A DNA stretch of 64,000 nt, taken from contig OY282448.1 in assembly GCA_958296175.1 (NCBI GenBank), positions 845,899 to 909,898 of the forward strand, written 5' to 3'. The DNA is from an uncultured Chloroflexota bacterium. GTDB taxonomy: Bacteria; Chloroflexota; UBA11872. Both the position numbers and the translations under genes were made by a program. Every line of letters starts with the position of its first letter. Positions within the stretch are counted from its first letter, which is position 1. The notes below the pieces were generated by a model. It searched no databases and was not told where the DNA came from. It worked only from the letters and a program-made list of their open reading frames with translations. Below are positions 7,604-17,278 of this stretch, piece by piece.

Positions 7604-8482
7604 ATGCCTCACGTGGCCGTCATCGGCGGCAGCGGGTTCTACGAGATGCCCGGCCTGACGGACGTGCGTGACGAGCACGTTGCCACGCCCTTCGGCGACC
7701 CCAGCGACGCCGTGCGCATCGGCCGCGTGGAAGGCGTGGAGGTTGCGTTCCTGCCCCGCCACGGGCGCGGCCACCGGCTGGCGCCGTCGGCGGTCAACGC
7801 GCGCGCCAACATCTGGGCGCTCAAGTCGCTGGGCGTGCGCTGGATCGTGTCCGTCAGCGCCGTGGGCAGCCTGCGCGAGCACGTGCATCCGCTGGACGTG
7901 GTGACGCCCGACCAGCTGATCGACCGCACGCGCCAGCGGCCCATGACGTTTTTCGATGCGCCGGGGTTGGTGGCGCACGTGGGCATGGGCGAGCCGTTTT
8001 CGGCCCGGCTGTCGCAGGTGCTGGCCGACGCCGCCCAGGCCGAGGGCGCCCAGGTGCACCGCGGCGGCACGTACGTCTGCATCGAGGGACCGCAGTTCTC
8101 CACGCGGGCCGAGTCGGAGCTGTTCCGCTCCTGGGGCGCCGACGTGATTGGCATGACCGCGCTGCCGGAGGCGCGGCTGGCCCGCGAGGCCGAAATCTGT
8201 TACGCGCTGCTGGCCATGGTGACCGACTACGACGTCTGGCACGAGAGCGAGGAGGACGTCTCGGCGGAGCTGGTGATCCAGAACCTGGCCGCCAACACTG
8301 CGCTGTCGCAGCGGGTCGTGCGGCGGGCCGTGGGGCGGATTCCCACGGACGACAAGGCCTGCGAGTGCTGCCACGCCTTGCAGACGGCGCTGATCACCTC
8401 GCCCGACGTGATTCCCGACGAATTGCTCGACCGCTACGACCTGTTGGTCGGCCGCTATCTGGGCAGAGGGCGCGGCGGGTGA
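7604..8482 (+). CDS. mtnP: S-methyl-5'-thioadenosine phosphorylase
   Basis: A 292-residue nucleoside phosphorylase. It opens with VAVIGGSGFYEMPG, the phosphate-binding loop of the MTAP/PNP family. RHGRGH occurs near residue 50, GGTYVCIEGPQFSTRAES near residue 160 and the base-binding MTDYDVWHE near residue 205. It splits methylthioadenosine, the by-product of polyamine synthesis, into adenine and methylthioribose-1-phosphate, which passes to MtnA. The adenine could be recovered by Apt encoded at 54 kb. It lies between mtnA and a PfkB kinase on the same strand. Confidence 0.93.
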   Translation: MPHVAVIGGSGFYEMPGLTDVRDEHVATPFGDPSDAVRIGRVEGVEVAFLPRHGRGHRLAPSAVNARANIWALKSLGVRWIVSVSAVGSLREHVHPLDVVTPDQLIDRTRQRPMTFFDAPGLVAHVGMGEPFSARLSQVLADAAQAEGAQVHRGGTYVCIEGPQFSTRAESELFRSWGADVIGMTALPEARLAREAEICYALLAMVTDYDVWHESEEDVSAELVIQNLAANTALSQRVVRRAVGRIPTDDKACECCHALQTALITSPDVIPDELLDRYDLLVGRYLGRGRGG

Positions 8483-8543
8483 CGCTTCCCAGGCGGGCGG
8501 CTCCGGCCGCTGCTGGGGAAGCGGCGCGCGCCGGAGTCCCGCA

Positions 8544-9470
8544 ATGAACCCAGGGGACGCTGCGAGCGCCGGTGCGGTGGTGGTGCTGGGCACCGTGGGG
8601 TTGGACTACATCGAAACCCCGCGGGCGCGGGCGGACGGCGTGTTGGGCGGTTCGGCCACCTACGCCGCGCTGGCCGCCCGCTTTTTTGCGCGGCCCACCG
8701 TGCTCAGCGTGGTGGGCCGCGATTTTGCGCCCGCCCACCGCGGCGTGCTGGCCCAGCGCGGGGTCGACCTGTCGGGGCTGGAGGTGGCCGACGGGCTGAC
8801 GTTCCGTTGGGGCGCGCGGTACGCCGCGGACCTGAACAGCCGCCAGACCACATTTACCGACCTGAACGTCTTGGAGGGATTCGACCCCGCCGTGCCCCCG
8901 CACGCGGCGCGCGGCGCCTTCGTGTTTCTGGGCAACAGCGAACCGCACGTGCAGCTCAGCGTCTTGGACCAGATCGAGGCGCCGCGCTTCGTGCTGACCG
9001 ACTCCATGAACATCTGGATCGAGCGCGACCCGGCGCAGTTGGCGCGCGTGGCCGCGCGCAGCGGCTGCATGGTGCTCAACGACGAAGAGACGCGGCAATT
9101 CGGGCGCGACGACAACCTCCCGCGCGCCGCGCAGAAGATTCTGGACGTCGGCGCGGCCGCGGTGGTGGTCAAGCGCGGCGAGCACGGCGCCAGCCTGCTC
9201 GACGAAGACGGCTGGTTCTTCGCCCCCGGCTATCCCGTGAGCGGCGCGCACGACCCCACCGGCGCCGGCGACAGCTTTGCGGGCGCGTTCGTGGGCTCCC
9301 TGGCCGAAGCCGGCGCCGCCGACGCGGCCGCGCGGCGCCGCGCGGTGGTCTATGGCAGCGTGGCCGCGTCGTTTACAGTGGAGTCGTTCGGCGTGGCGCG
9401 CCTGGCCGCGCTCACGCGCGCCGAAATCGATGCGCGTTACGCCGAGTTCAGCGACATCGTTGCGTTCTAG
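8544..9470 (+). CDS. PfkB-family carbohydrate/nucleoside kinase
   Basis: A 308-residue ribokinase-family kinase. The N-terminal GTVGLDYIETP and GGSATYAALAA are the substrate-side motifs. The C-terminal DPTGAGDSFAGAFVG (near residue 238) holds the anion hole and catalytic aspartate of PfkB signature 2. Its place between mtnP and ahcY suggests it phosphorylates a product of these pathways, such as adenosine released from S-adenosylhomocysteine or a ribose derivative; this is inference. It follows mtnP by 61 bp and precedes ahcY by 40 bp, so it is probably co-transcribed. Confidence 0.85.
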   Translation: MNPGDAASAGAVVVLGTVGLDYIETPRARADGVLGGSATYAALAARFFARPTVLSVVGRDFAPAHRGVLAQRGVDLSGLEVADGLTFRWGARYAADLNSRQTTFTDLNVLEGFDPAVPPHAARGAFVFLGNSEPHVQLSVLDQIEAPRFVLTDSMNIWIERDPAQLARVAARSGCMVLNDEETRQFGRDDNLPRAAQKILDVGAAAVVVKRGEHGASLLDEDGWFFAPGYPVSGAHDPTGAGDSFAGAFVGSLAEAGAADAAARRRAVVYGSVAASFTVESFGVARLAALTRAEIDARYAEFSDIVAF

Positions 9471-9510
9471 ACGCCCCTGTGGGCCTCGAACGCACTGCTA
9501 GGGAGATTGC

Positions 9511-10782
9511 ATGGCCACAACCCACGCCGCATCCGATATCGCGGACGCCGCGCTCGCCGACCTCGGCGTGCGCCGCGTCGAGTGGGCGGACCAGTCCATG
9601 CCCGTGCTGGCCACCATCCGCGAACGCTTCGCGCGCGAGCGCCCGCTGGACGGCCTGCGCATCGGCGCCTGCCTGCACGTCACCACCGAGACCGCCAACC
9701 TGGTGCGCACGCTGCACGCGGGCGGCGCCGAGGTGGCGCTGTGCGCCTCCAACCCGCTCAGCACCCAGGACGACGCGGCGGCCGCGCTGGTGCACGCCTA
9801 CGGCGCCGCCACCTACGCCATCAACGGCGAAGACGCGGAGGTCTACTACGACCACATCGAGTCGGTGCTGAACACGCGCCCGCAGCTGACCACCGACGAC
9901 GGCGCCGACCTGGTCTCCACCCTGCACACCAGCCGCACCGACGTGATCGACGGCGTGCTGGGCGGCACCGAGGAAACCACCACCGGCGTCATCCGCCTGC
10001 GCGCCATGGCCGCCCAGGGCGTGCTGAAATACCCCATCGTGGCCGTCAACGAGGCGCAGACCAAACACATGTTCGACAACCGCTACGGCACCGGCCAATC
10101 CACGCTGGACGGCCTGGTGCGCGCCACCAACGTGCTGCTGGCCGGCCGCACCGTGGTGGTGAGCGGCTACGGCTGGTGCGGGCGCGGCCTGGCCAGCCGC
10201 GCCGCCGGCATGGGCGCCCACGTCATCGTCACCGAAGTCGACCCCGTGCGCGCCCTGGAAGCGCTGATGGACGGCTACCGCGTGATGCCCATGCACGACG
10301 CCGCGCCGCTGGGCCACGTGTTCGTCACCGTCACCGGCGACAAACACGTGCTGGATGCGCCCCACTTCGAGGCCATGCAGGACGGGGCCATCCTGGCCAA
10401 CTCCGGGCACTTCGACGTGGAGATCAACATCGAGGCCCTGGACGCCCAGGCCGCGGGCGTCCAGCAGGCGCGGCCGCACGTGGACGAATACCGGATGCCC
10501 GACGGCCGCCGCCTCTACCTGCTGGCGCAAGGGCGGCTTATCAACCTGGCCGCCGCCGAGGGCCACCCGGCCAGCGTGATGGACATGAGCTTCGCCAACC
10601 AGGCGCTGGCGCTGGAACATCTGGCCGCGCACGCCCACAGCCTGGCGCCCGACGTGTACGACGTGTCCGCCGACACCGACCAGCGCGTTGCCTCGCTGAA
10701 GCTGGAGGCCATGGGCGTGGCCATCGACACGCTGACCGACCAGCAGGCCGCCTATCTGGCCGGCTGGCAGGAAGGAACGTAA
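9511..10782 (+). CDS. ahcY: Adenosylhomocysteinase
   Basis: A 423-residue S-adenosylhomocysteine hydrolase that releases homocysteine and adenosine and keeps methyltransferases from product inhibition. It shows the substrate-domain motifs [10 protein letters not shown] and [14 protein letters not shown], then [25 protein letters not shown], and the NAD-binding [10 protein letters not shown]. The C-terminus has [17 protein letters not shown]. It lacks the roughly 40-residue insert of the longer plant and proteobacterial forms, as usual for the short class. An AGGGAG ribosome site precedes ATG at 9511. metK follows 56 bp later. Confidence 0.96.
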   Translation: MATTHAASDIADAALADLGVRRVEWADQSMPVLATIRERFARERPLDGLRIGACLHVTTETANLVRTLHAGGAEVALCASNPLSTQDDAAAALVHAYGAATYAINGEDAEVYYDHIESVLNTRPQLTTDDGADLVSTLHTSRTDVIDGVLGGTEETTTGVIRLRAMAAQGVLKYPIVAVNEAQTKHMFDNRYGTGQSTLDGLVRATNVLLAGRTVVVSGYGWCGRGLASRAAGMGAHVIVTEVDPVRALEALMDGYRVMPMHDAAPLGHVFVTVTGDKHVLDAPHFEAMQDGAILANSGHFDVEINIEALDAQAAGVQQARPHVDEYRMPDGRRLYLLAQGRLINLAAAEGHPASVMDMSFANQALALEHLAAHAHSLAPDVYDVSADTDQRVASLKLEAMGVAIDTLTDQQAAYLAGWQEGT

Positions 10783-10838
10783 CCGATTCGCCCGCGGCCG
10801 CGCCCGGCGCCCGCCGCTGGCCATTGGGGGAGACCACC

Positions 10839-12071
10839 GTGAGCAGCACGTTCATGCAGGCCCCGCGCCTGCTCTTTACCTCGGAATCGGTCACCGAAGG
10901 CCATCCGGACAAACTCTGCGACCAGGTGTCCGACGCGATCCTGGACGAGTTCCTGCGCGCCGACCCCGAGGCGCGCGTGGCCTGCGAGACCGCCTCCACC
11001 ACCGGCCTGGTGCTGGTGCTGGGCGAGATTTCGTCGCGCGCCGACTACATCGACGTTCCCGCTGTGGTGCGCCGCACCGTGCAGGAAGTCGGCTACACCA
11101 AGGCCGAATACGGCTTCGACTACGAGACCTGCGGCACCCTCGTCTCCATCAAGGAACAGTCCGCCGACATCAAGATGGGCGTGGACGAGGCGCTGGAAGT
11201 CCGCGAGCGGCGCGGCGGCCACGACGCCTTGGAAGCGCTGGGCGCCGGCGACCAGGGCATGATGTACGGCTTCGCCTGCGACGAGACGCCGGAACTGATG
11301 CCGGCGCCCATTGCCCTGGCCCACCGCGCCGCCCGGCAGCTGGCCGCGGTTCGCGCGGACGGCACGCTGGACTGGCTGCGGCCCGACGGCAAGACCCAGG
11401 TCACCGTGGAATACCGCCGCGGCCAGCCCGCGCGCGTGGACGCCGTGGTCGTCGCGGCGCAGCACGACGCCGAAGTCGGCAACGACGTGATCGACCGCGA
11501 CATCGAAGAATTCGTCATTCGGGCCGCCATCCCCCCCCGGTGGCTGGACAAAGACACGCGCATCCTCGTCAACGCCACCGGGCGCTTCGTGGTGGGCGGG
11601 CCGATGGGCGACGCCGGCCTGACCGGGCGCAAGATCATCGTGGACACCTACGGCGGCATGGCGCGGCACGGCGGCGGCGCCTTCTCGGGCAAGGACCCCA
11701 CCAAAGTCGACCGCTCCGCCAACTACGCGGCCCGCTGGGTGGCCAAGAACGTCGTGGCCGCCGGCCTCGCCCGGCGGTTCGAGCTGCAGCTGGCCTACGT
11801 GATCGGCAAGGCCGAGCCGGTCTCGGTCAACATCGAAACCTTCGGCACCGGCGCCGTGCCCGACGAGACCATCGAGCGCGCCGTGCGCGGCGCATTCGAC
11901 CTGCGCCCCGGCGCCATCATCCGCGACCTGGACCTGCGCCGCCCGCTCTACCGCCAGGTGGCCGCCTACGGCCACTTCGGCCGCGACGATCTGGACGACA
12001 TCCCCTGGGAACGAACCAACCGCGCCGCCGACCTCGCCCGCCGCTGCGGCCGGGAGGCCCCGGCCGGCTGA
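10839..12071 (+). CDS. metK: S-adenosylmethionine synthetase
   Basis: A 410-residue enzyme making SAM from methionine and ATP. It contains [20 protein letters not shown] at the N-terminus, [16 protein letters not shown] (methionine/ATP-binding hexapeptide region), and [18 protein letters not shown] (P-loop-like phosphate site). GTG at 10839 is chosen because GGGGAG lies 7 bases upstream; ATG at 10854 is the alternative. The very long open frame running upstream through ahcY is an out-of-frame shadow. It ends the SAM-cycle run; the next gene is convergent. Confidence 0.96.
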   Translation: MSSTFMQAPRLLFTSESVTEGHPDKLCDQVSDAILDEFLRADPEARVACETASTTGLVLVLGEISSRADYIDVPAVVRRTVQEVGYTKAEYGFDYETCGTLVSIKEQSADIKMGVDEALEVRERRGGHDALEALGAGDQGMMYGFACDETPELMPAPIALAHRAARQLAAVRADGTLDWLRPDGKTQVTVEYRRGQPARVDAVVVAAQHDAEVGNDVIDRDIEEFVIRAAIPPRWLDKDTRILVNATGRFVVGGPMGDAGLTGRKIIVDTYGGMARHGGGAFSGKDPTKVDRSANYAARWVAKNVVAAGLARRFELQLAYVIGKAEPVSVNIETFGTGAVPDETIERAVRGAFDLRPGAIIRDLDLRRPLYRQVAAYGHFGRDDLDDIPWERTNRAADLARRCGREAPAG

Positions 12072-12072
12072 G

Positions 12073-12109
12073 CGCGGCCCGCCAACCGCCACGCGGCCCG
12101 CCAACCGCC
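12073..12109. repeat. Short tandem repeat between convergent genes
   Basis: An 18-bp unit beginning CGCGGCCCGCC occurs twice with a 19-bp period, between the end of metK and the end of the helicase gene. It is GC-only and probably of no coding value. Confidence 0.6.
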
Positions 12110-12142
12110 CCGCGGCCAGCGGCGCGCGCGCGCCCGGCCCCC

Positions 12143-15100
12143 TCAGCCGCCGGCCGTCGCAGCCACCGGCGCCGGCAGGCCCTCCGGCCCGACCACCAGC
12201 GCCCAGGCCACCAGCTCCAGGTCGCGCACGCTCGGCCGCCGCGAGTCCGGGCGGGCCAGCGGACGGTCCAGGCCCTCGGCGCGCACGGCCGCGGCCAGCT
12301 CGCGCAGCCGCGGCAGCAGGTCGTCCAGCGGCGCGCCGATGGGCGTCTGGCGCAGCACCCGCGCGGGGCCGCGCATCCGCGGCCGCCGCAGCGCGTCCGA
12401 GGGCTGCGGCGCCAAGGCCCAGGCGTGCAGCCGCTCCCACAAGCCGCCGTCCGCCGCCAGCAGGTCGTCCCGCTGCAGCATGGACCTCAGCCGCGCGGTC
12501 AGGCTGTGCGGCGCCTGCGCCGCGGCCGCGGCCTGGTAGGCCGCGCCAATCTGCGCCACGGCGGCAGCCAGGGGTTCGTTCAGGAACTCGAACGGGTTGA
12601 CGTCGTCCGGCAGGGCGCGGCGCGGCGTGTCCGGGCCGGCCTGGATCGTTTCCAGCACCTGCAGCGGCGACGTCTCGGGCCGGGCAAGGTCGTCCAGCGG
12701 ATAGAACCGCCAGAACACCTCGCCCGTCAGCTCTTCCGGCATGCGCAGCATCACGAACACCCCGGAGCGCGGGCCGTCCACCACGCTGTAGACCCCGTCC
12801 GGAATGTCCTCCACGTCTTCCACGGCAAGCGAGCGCATCAGCTCCAGGTACTGGTTCAGCACGTCCAGCCCGGCGTCCAGCCCCTGGGTGCGCTCGCCTT
12901 CCAGATACACCTCGTCCGCGGCCGACCCGCCCGCGCGGATTTTCATGATGGCGTCGAGTTCGCGCGCCTCGATCTGCTCGCCCAGCACCGAGGCGTCCAG
13001 CGCCACGGCGTCCTCGATAGTCCCCAGCTTGCGCGTCAGGCTGCCAACCAGCTGCAAGAGGTCCTCCAGCCCCTGCTCCGGCATCACGTTGTAGATGTAC
13101 ACCGTGTCGTGGGGCGAAAACAGGCGGTCGATGCGTCCGGCGCGCTGAATCATGCGCACCGGGTTCCAGTGCAGGTCGTAGTTGATCAGATACTGCGCGT
13201 CCTGCAGGTTCTGCCCTTCCGAGAGCACGTCGGTCGCTATCAGCAGCTCGATGGACTCGGCGCGCAGCGGCGCAAGGCGTTCGCGCAGCGCAGGGTCGTC
13301 CAGCGCCTCGCGCAGGCGGTGCGCCGCCAGCGGCGCGAACCGTTCCAGCACCGCCGCCCGGCGGCCGCGGTCGTCGCCCCCGTGCAGCAGCGACATCCAG
13401 CGCCGGTCGGCCAGATTGCTGCGCACGCGCAGCTCGCCGCCGCTGAACCGTTCGGGGCCGCCGCCCAGCGACCGGAAGACGTGCAGGGCCGTATCGCGGT
13501 AGTTCGTAAAGATCACCACCTTGGTCGGCAAGCCGTGCGCGTCCCGAGGCGGCAGCCCGTCCAGCAGCCGGCGCACCGCGGCGATCTTGGGGTCGCCTTC
13601 CGCGCCCCACAGCTCGGCCAGCCAGTGCAGGCGCCGCCGCAACCCGGCCAGTTGGCTGCGGTCCGCCGCCGCGTCGGCGTGCAGGCGCGCGCGCTGCGCG
13701 GCGTCCACCGGCGCGGCGCGCAGTTCCCGCAGCGTCTCGACCGCCTGCGGGTCCCAGGCGGCGGGGTCGGTGTCGGCGTCGGGCAGGCTGCCGCCCAGCA
13801 CGGCGCGCAGGCGGTGCGCCTGTGCGGGCGTCAGCACCCGGCCCTCGGCCAGCCGCGCCAGAAACTGGTCGAGGTACGCGACCAGCGCGTCCACGGTGGC
13901 GGTCAGCGCCGCCACCGAGCTTTCCATGCGTTTGAGCAGAATCGTGCGCATGATGCCCACGAAGTTGTCGCTGCGCTGGCGCACCCGCGCGCGGCTCTCG
14001 CGCTCGCCGGGCTCCACGCCGTAATCCTCCAGCCGATAGACGGCAAAGCTCAGGTCCTGGATGGTTTGCAGCACGTCACGGTAGATGTCGCCGTAGAGGT
14101 TCTGCAGGCTGTAGGCCACGGCCCGCGGGATTTCGTGCGCGGGAAAGCGCAAGGGCGCGCCGTCCAGCGTGGGCGGCTCGCCGGCGGCTTCCAGGGCGCG
14201 CAGGTCGTGGCGGGTGCGGCGCACCAGGCTCAGCAGCATCGTGTCCAGCAACCCCGCGCCGCCGCCGCCCCGCGCCGCGTCCGCGAACGTGGCGCGCAGG
14301 TTGGCCACCGGCCCCCGCCCGGCGTACCAGGCGTCGTCGCCGCGCGTCAGCAGCAGCAGCTGGTGGTACAGGTCCCACACGCTGTTGTTGATGGGCGTGG
14401 CGGTCAGCAGCAGCACGCGCGTGTCCGGCGCGCCGCCGCGGATGATCTCCTGCAAGGCGCGGTAACGCTTGGTCTGCGGGTTGCGGAAGTTGTGCGACTC
14501 GTCCACCAGCACGATGTCCGCCTGTTGCAGCCGGCGCAGGCGGGTTTCGGCCTGCGCGCGCTCCTGCGGCGCCGCCTCGTCCAGGTCCACCAGCCGGGCG
14601 AGCGACTCCATCGTCACCACCTCGGCGCTGACGTCGAACTCCCGCGTGCGCTCGTGGTCCCAGGTGGACGCCAGCTGCGCCGGACAGACGATCAGCGCGC
14701 GCGTCCGGCCCTCGCGCCGCCGGGCGAACTCGCTCAGAACGCCCAGGCCTTCCCAGGTCTTGCCCAGGCCCACCGAGTCGCACAGCATCGCCCCCCAGTG
14801 GCGCTCCAGCATGGTCAGGCAGCGGCGCACGGCCTCCGCTTGGAAGTCCGCCAGGCGCGCCGTCACGTCGTCGGCCAGCCCCAGGTTCAGGAAGCGCCCG
14901 TAGGCCGCGTGCAGCGCCTTGAGAAACACGTCCCAGGGCCGATAGCGGCGGCCAAACAACACGCAGTCCGCCAGCAGGTCGATGAACTCCTGGCGGCAGT
15001 CCTGGCCCTGCGCCCAGCGGTCGTCGAACCAGTGCGCCAGCCGCTCGCCCAGCGCCGCATCGCTCGACAGCAGGTTCAGTTCGATGTTGCCGCGCAGGCC

Positions 15101-15724
15101 GCCCAACGTCAGGTTGCTGGACCCCACCGCCGCCAGGCTGGCGCCGCCGGCGCCGCGGAACAGATAGGCCTTGGCGTGCAGCCGCGCGTGCGGCGACTGG
15201 AACGTCAGCACCTGGCCGGGCGCAACCGCGCCGGCGTGCGGGCCCAGGTAGCGCCGCACCTGCACCTGGCCGCGCCGCAGGAACCGCAAGGCGCGCGCCA
15301 CTTGCACCCACACTTCCGGGTTCACGCCGGCCCGCGCCGCCGCCTCGGGGTCGCTGGCCGCCAGCGCCTCGCGCTGCGCGCGCGTCAGCAGCAGCCAGGG
15401 ATACTGCCCGTCCAGAAAGCCGTGCCAGTCCACCGCTTCCGACGGCCCCTGCTGCTCTGCCTGCGCCGGCGGCTGCTCCAGCGCCTCCGGCGGCCCCCGC
15501 CGCGCCATGAACGGCCGCTCCCCCAGCAACAGCCGCACCTCCGCCGCCCCCGCCAGCCCCGGCTCGACGGCCAGCAGCCCCGCCGGCGAGATATAGGCCA
15601 CGGCAATCCGCGCCTCGTCCGGCGGCGCCGCCGCCAACGCCCCCCGCAGCGCCTCCTCCAACGACCCTGTTGCCTCGTCGTTGGCAATCGGCCACAGCGC
15701 GTCAGCCGTCATACACCGCTCCAA
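12143..15724 (-). CDS. SNF2-family helicase with N-terminal PLD-like nuclease domain
   Basis: A 1193-residue protein. Residues 1-250 form a phospholipase-D-like region with HAKAYLF and GSSNLTLGGL (the H-x-K...N pattern of HKD nucleases). The SNF2/HepA helicase core follows: CDSVGLGKTWEG (Walker A), VLVDESHNFRN (motif II, DESH), LTATPINNS (motif III), TDVLSEGQNLQDA and QRAGRIDR (motifs V and VI). The long region between the lobes is helical. Such PLD-SNF2 proteins are found beside DNA methylases in restriction and DISARM-like loci, where they act on foreign DNA; that role is inferred. It shares strand and island with the Eco57I-type methylase 1.5 kb upstream. Confidence 0.85.
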   Translation of the reverse strand: MERCMTADALWPIANDEATGSLEEALRGALAAAPPDEARIAVAYISPAGLLAVEPGLAGAAEVRLLLGERPFMARRGPPEALEQPPAQAEQQGPSEAVDWHGFLDGQYPWLLLTRAQREALAASDPEAAARAGVNPEVWVQVARALRFLRRGQVQVRRYLGPHAGAVAPGQVLTFQSPHARLHAKAYLFRGAGGASLAAVGSSNLTLGGLRGNIELNLLSSDAALGERLAHWFDDRWAQGQDCRQEFIDLLADCVLFGRRYRPWDVFLKALHAAYGRFLNLGLADDVTARLADFQAEAVRRCLTMLERHWGAMLCDSVGLGKTWEGLGVLSEFARRREGRTRALIVCPAQLASTWDHERTREFDVSAEVVTMESLARLVDLDEAAPQERAQAETRLRRLQQADIVLVDESHNFRNPQTKRYRALQEIIRGGAPDTRVLLLTATPINNSVWDLYHQLLLLTRGDDAWYAGRGPVANLRATFADAARGGGGAGLLDTMLLSLVRRTRHDLRALEAAGEPPTLDGAPLRFPAHEIPRAVAYSLQNLYGDIYRDVLQTIQDLSFAVYRLEDYGVEPGERESRARVRQRSDNFVGIMRTILLKRMESSVAALTATVDALVAYLDQFLARLAEGRVLTPAQAHRLRAVLGGSLPDADTDPAAWDPQAVETLRELRAAPVDAAQRARLHADAAADRSQLAGLRRRLHWLAELWGAEGDPKIAAVRRLLDGLPPRDAHGLPTKVVIFTNYRDTALHVFRSLGGGPERFSGGELRVRSNLADRRWMSLLHGGDDRGRRAAVLERFAPLAAHRLREALDDPALRERLAPLRAESIELLIATDVLSEGQNLQDAQYLINYDLHWNPVRMIQRAGRIDRLFSPHDTVYIYNVMPEQGLEDLLQLVGSLTRKLGTIEDAVALDASVLGEQIEARELDAIMKIRAGGSAADEVYLEGERTQGLDAGLDVLNQYLELMRSLAVEDVEDIPDGVYSVVDGPRSGVFVMLRMPEELTGEVFWRFYPLDDLARPETSPLQVLETIQAGPDTPRRALPDDVNPFEFLNEPLAAAVAQIGAAYQAAAAAQAPHSLTARLRSMLQRDDLLAADGGLWERLHAWALAPQPSDALRRPRMRGPARVLRQTPIGAPLDDLLPRLRELAAAVRAEGLDRPLARPDSRRPSVRDLELVAWALVVGPEGLPAPVAATAGG

Positions 15725-15757
15725 CTCCTCGTGCGCCGCCCCTGTTCGCTGCGCTAA

Positions 15758-15875
15758 TCAAACAACCGTCAAACAACGGTCCGCGCCGTCCAACAGGTTC
15801 GAACCGCGCCGAACCGCGCCAATCGCCGCCGTCCGCGCCCCCGCCAATCAAACAACCGTCAAACAAGTCAAACAA
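15758..15875 (-). promoter_or_regulatory. Iteron-like TTGTTTGA repeats upstream of the helicase gene
   Basis: The octamer TCAAACAA (TTGTTTGA on the helicase strand) occurs five times: 15758-15765, 15769-15776, 15848-15855, 15859-15866 and 15868-15875. The two clusters have 11-bp and 11/9-bp spacings, close to one helical turn. They start 34 bp upstream of the helicase ATG. Direct repeats at helical spacing are a usual form of operator or iteron. The rest of the 312-bp gap (15725-16036) shows no gene. Confidence 0.5.
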
Positions 15876-16036
15876 CCGGCCGACCAGGTCGAGAGCGCCA
15901 GATGCGCGGACGCTGCCCCGGCCCGGCTCGATGACAGCATCCCTGTCGGCAAGGCATATGCCCAGGCAAGCCCCGCCGTCGTTGGCCGCTGGCAGGGGAG
16001 GATCGAGCGTCATCGGCGTCTCGGGGGGCCGTCGGG

Positions 16037-16459
16037 TCACACGTAGTGTTCCAGCGTGGTCAACACCGCGCCGTCGAGGTATCTGAACCCCTGCGGGGGA
16101 ACGTCGACGCCAACGTCCGCCAGGCGCAGCGCCGCTCGAAACGGGCGGAACTCCCCAATCCTGATAGCCATGGCCTGATCCTTTCCGTGCAAGTATTTGA
16201 AAAACCTCTCGCGCGACAGGCCGCTCGAACCCCGATGCAGATCCCACAGACGCCTGGGCGACTCGTGATCGATGCCAGCGACGCTGAAGTATCCGACCAA
16301 GCGATTCTCCGGGCTCGTCGCATAGAGGATAACGTGCGTGGGTTTCTTTGCGAACAAGGTGCGGCGAAACTCAGCCCGTTTGTCACCTGACGCAATCAGC
16401 CCCACGTATTCAGGATGGATCGGCAGCAGCGCTACCGGTCGATCCGGTGTTGAATCCAT
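16037..16459 (-). CDS. ASCH/PUA-like domain protein
   Basis: A 140-residue protein whose first half fits the ASCH/EVE-type beta-barrel: PIHPEYVGLIASGDKRAEFRR, then PTHVILYATSPENRLVGYFSVAGI, where the KxxExR-like element and the GYF-xV strand are characteristic. The second half (GKDQAMAIRIGEF) may complete the barrel. Proteins of this superfamily bind RNA or modified DNA bases and are common in defence loci. It lies between a HEPN-like gene and the PLD-SNF2 helicase on the same strand. Family is likely; function is inferred. Confidence 0.6.
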   Translation of the reverse strand: MDSTPDRPVALLPIHPEYVGLIASGDKRAEFRRTLFAKKPTHVILYATSPENRLVGYFSVAGIDHESPRRLWDLHRGSSGLSRERFFKYLHGKDQAMAIRIGEFRPFRAALRLADVGVDVPPQGFRYLDGAVLTTLEHYV

Positions 16460-16541
16460 TCAAAGGCCTCCAAAGAGATCCACTTGATGGGCCGAGACAG
16501 TCAATTCCAGACCTCCGAAGGCAATAGCAGCCAAGCGCTAC

Positions 16542-17153
16542 TCAACGCGATTCGGCCTTACCCTTAGGCGTATCAGTGGGGCGGTTCCTGAATTCTACCT
16601 GCTTGATACGCTTTGCCTCTTGAATTGTATAGTCAATCTTGTTCTTCAACGGAAGGTAATGCGTATCGTTGATATAGATAGTGTTTTCTTGGGATACAAT
16701 CCACCCGTCAACAGGGCGCATTACGCCGCCAGTTGGCCTCATAGCAACGGCTCGTGCTCCTTGTGTTTGGGTACGGGGATGTGCGACCACCTTGTTTCTA
16801 AGAGTCCTTAGCTGCTTGATATTCTTACGAACACTTTCGTCTTCGACTTCATCTATAATTAATGCTGGGGTGTCACCGTCGAGACGGTGCTTCTTAGCAT
16901 CATTTTCCCAAACCCAACATGTTGTTACAACAGACAGAGATGATTCCCAGAGCAACTGCTGAAGCTCCCCTCGCTTCTTAAACATTTGCAGTATCTTGCC
17001 ATAGTAAGGAAAATCTTGGCAATCTAAATCTAGAACCAGTTCTGCCTTCTTGTGTGCAATGAGCTGCGAGAACTGCCAGAGGGCGAGCGCTTTCTCGGCG
17101 CGCAACAAAACGTCATGGGCACCGATGAATCTTTCAGTCGGCTGGCCTTCCAT
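16542..17153 (-). CDS. HEPN/AbiU2-like hypothetical protein
   Basis: A 203-residue soluble, mostly helical protein. I do not recognise a full-length family. LRTLRNKVVAHPRT near residue 118 has the R-x(5)-H pattern of HEPN ribonucleases and resembles AbiU2-type proteins. The coding sequence is clearly lower in GC than its neighbours, a sign of horizontal transfer. An AGGA ribosome site precedes ATG at 17153. It sits between the methylase and the ASCH-like gene, which suggests a defence or toxin-like role. The HEPN call rests on one motif and is tentative. Confidence 0.45.
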   Translation of the reverse strand: MEGQPTERFIGAHDVLLRAEKALALWQFSQLIAHKKAELVLDLDCQDFPYYGKILQMFKKRGELQQLLWESSLSVVTTCWVWENDAKKHRLDGDTPALIIDEVEDESVRKNIKQLRTLRNKVVAHPRTQTQGARAVAMRPTGGVMRPVDGWIVSQENTIYINDTHYLPLKNKIDYTIQEAKRIKQVEFRNRPTDTPKGKAESR

Positions 17154-17278
17154 ATCAGGATCCTTTTGTGCGCTTGCGGATGGCAGTCACCATCCCGCAT
17201 GGCGTTACCGGTCGATTCAATGATAGCAGTCGCATTGGGCAGACTCTGGAGAGGCTAGCACACGCAGTGGGAGCGGGT

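Noticed and set aside
11540..15757. 1405-residue open frame on the plus strand opposite the helicase
   Set aside because: It is a GC-driven shadow of metK and the helicase; composition is His/Arg/Gln-rich with no domain, while the opposite strand has clear motifs.
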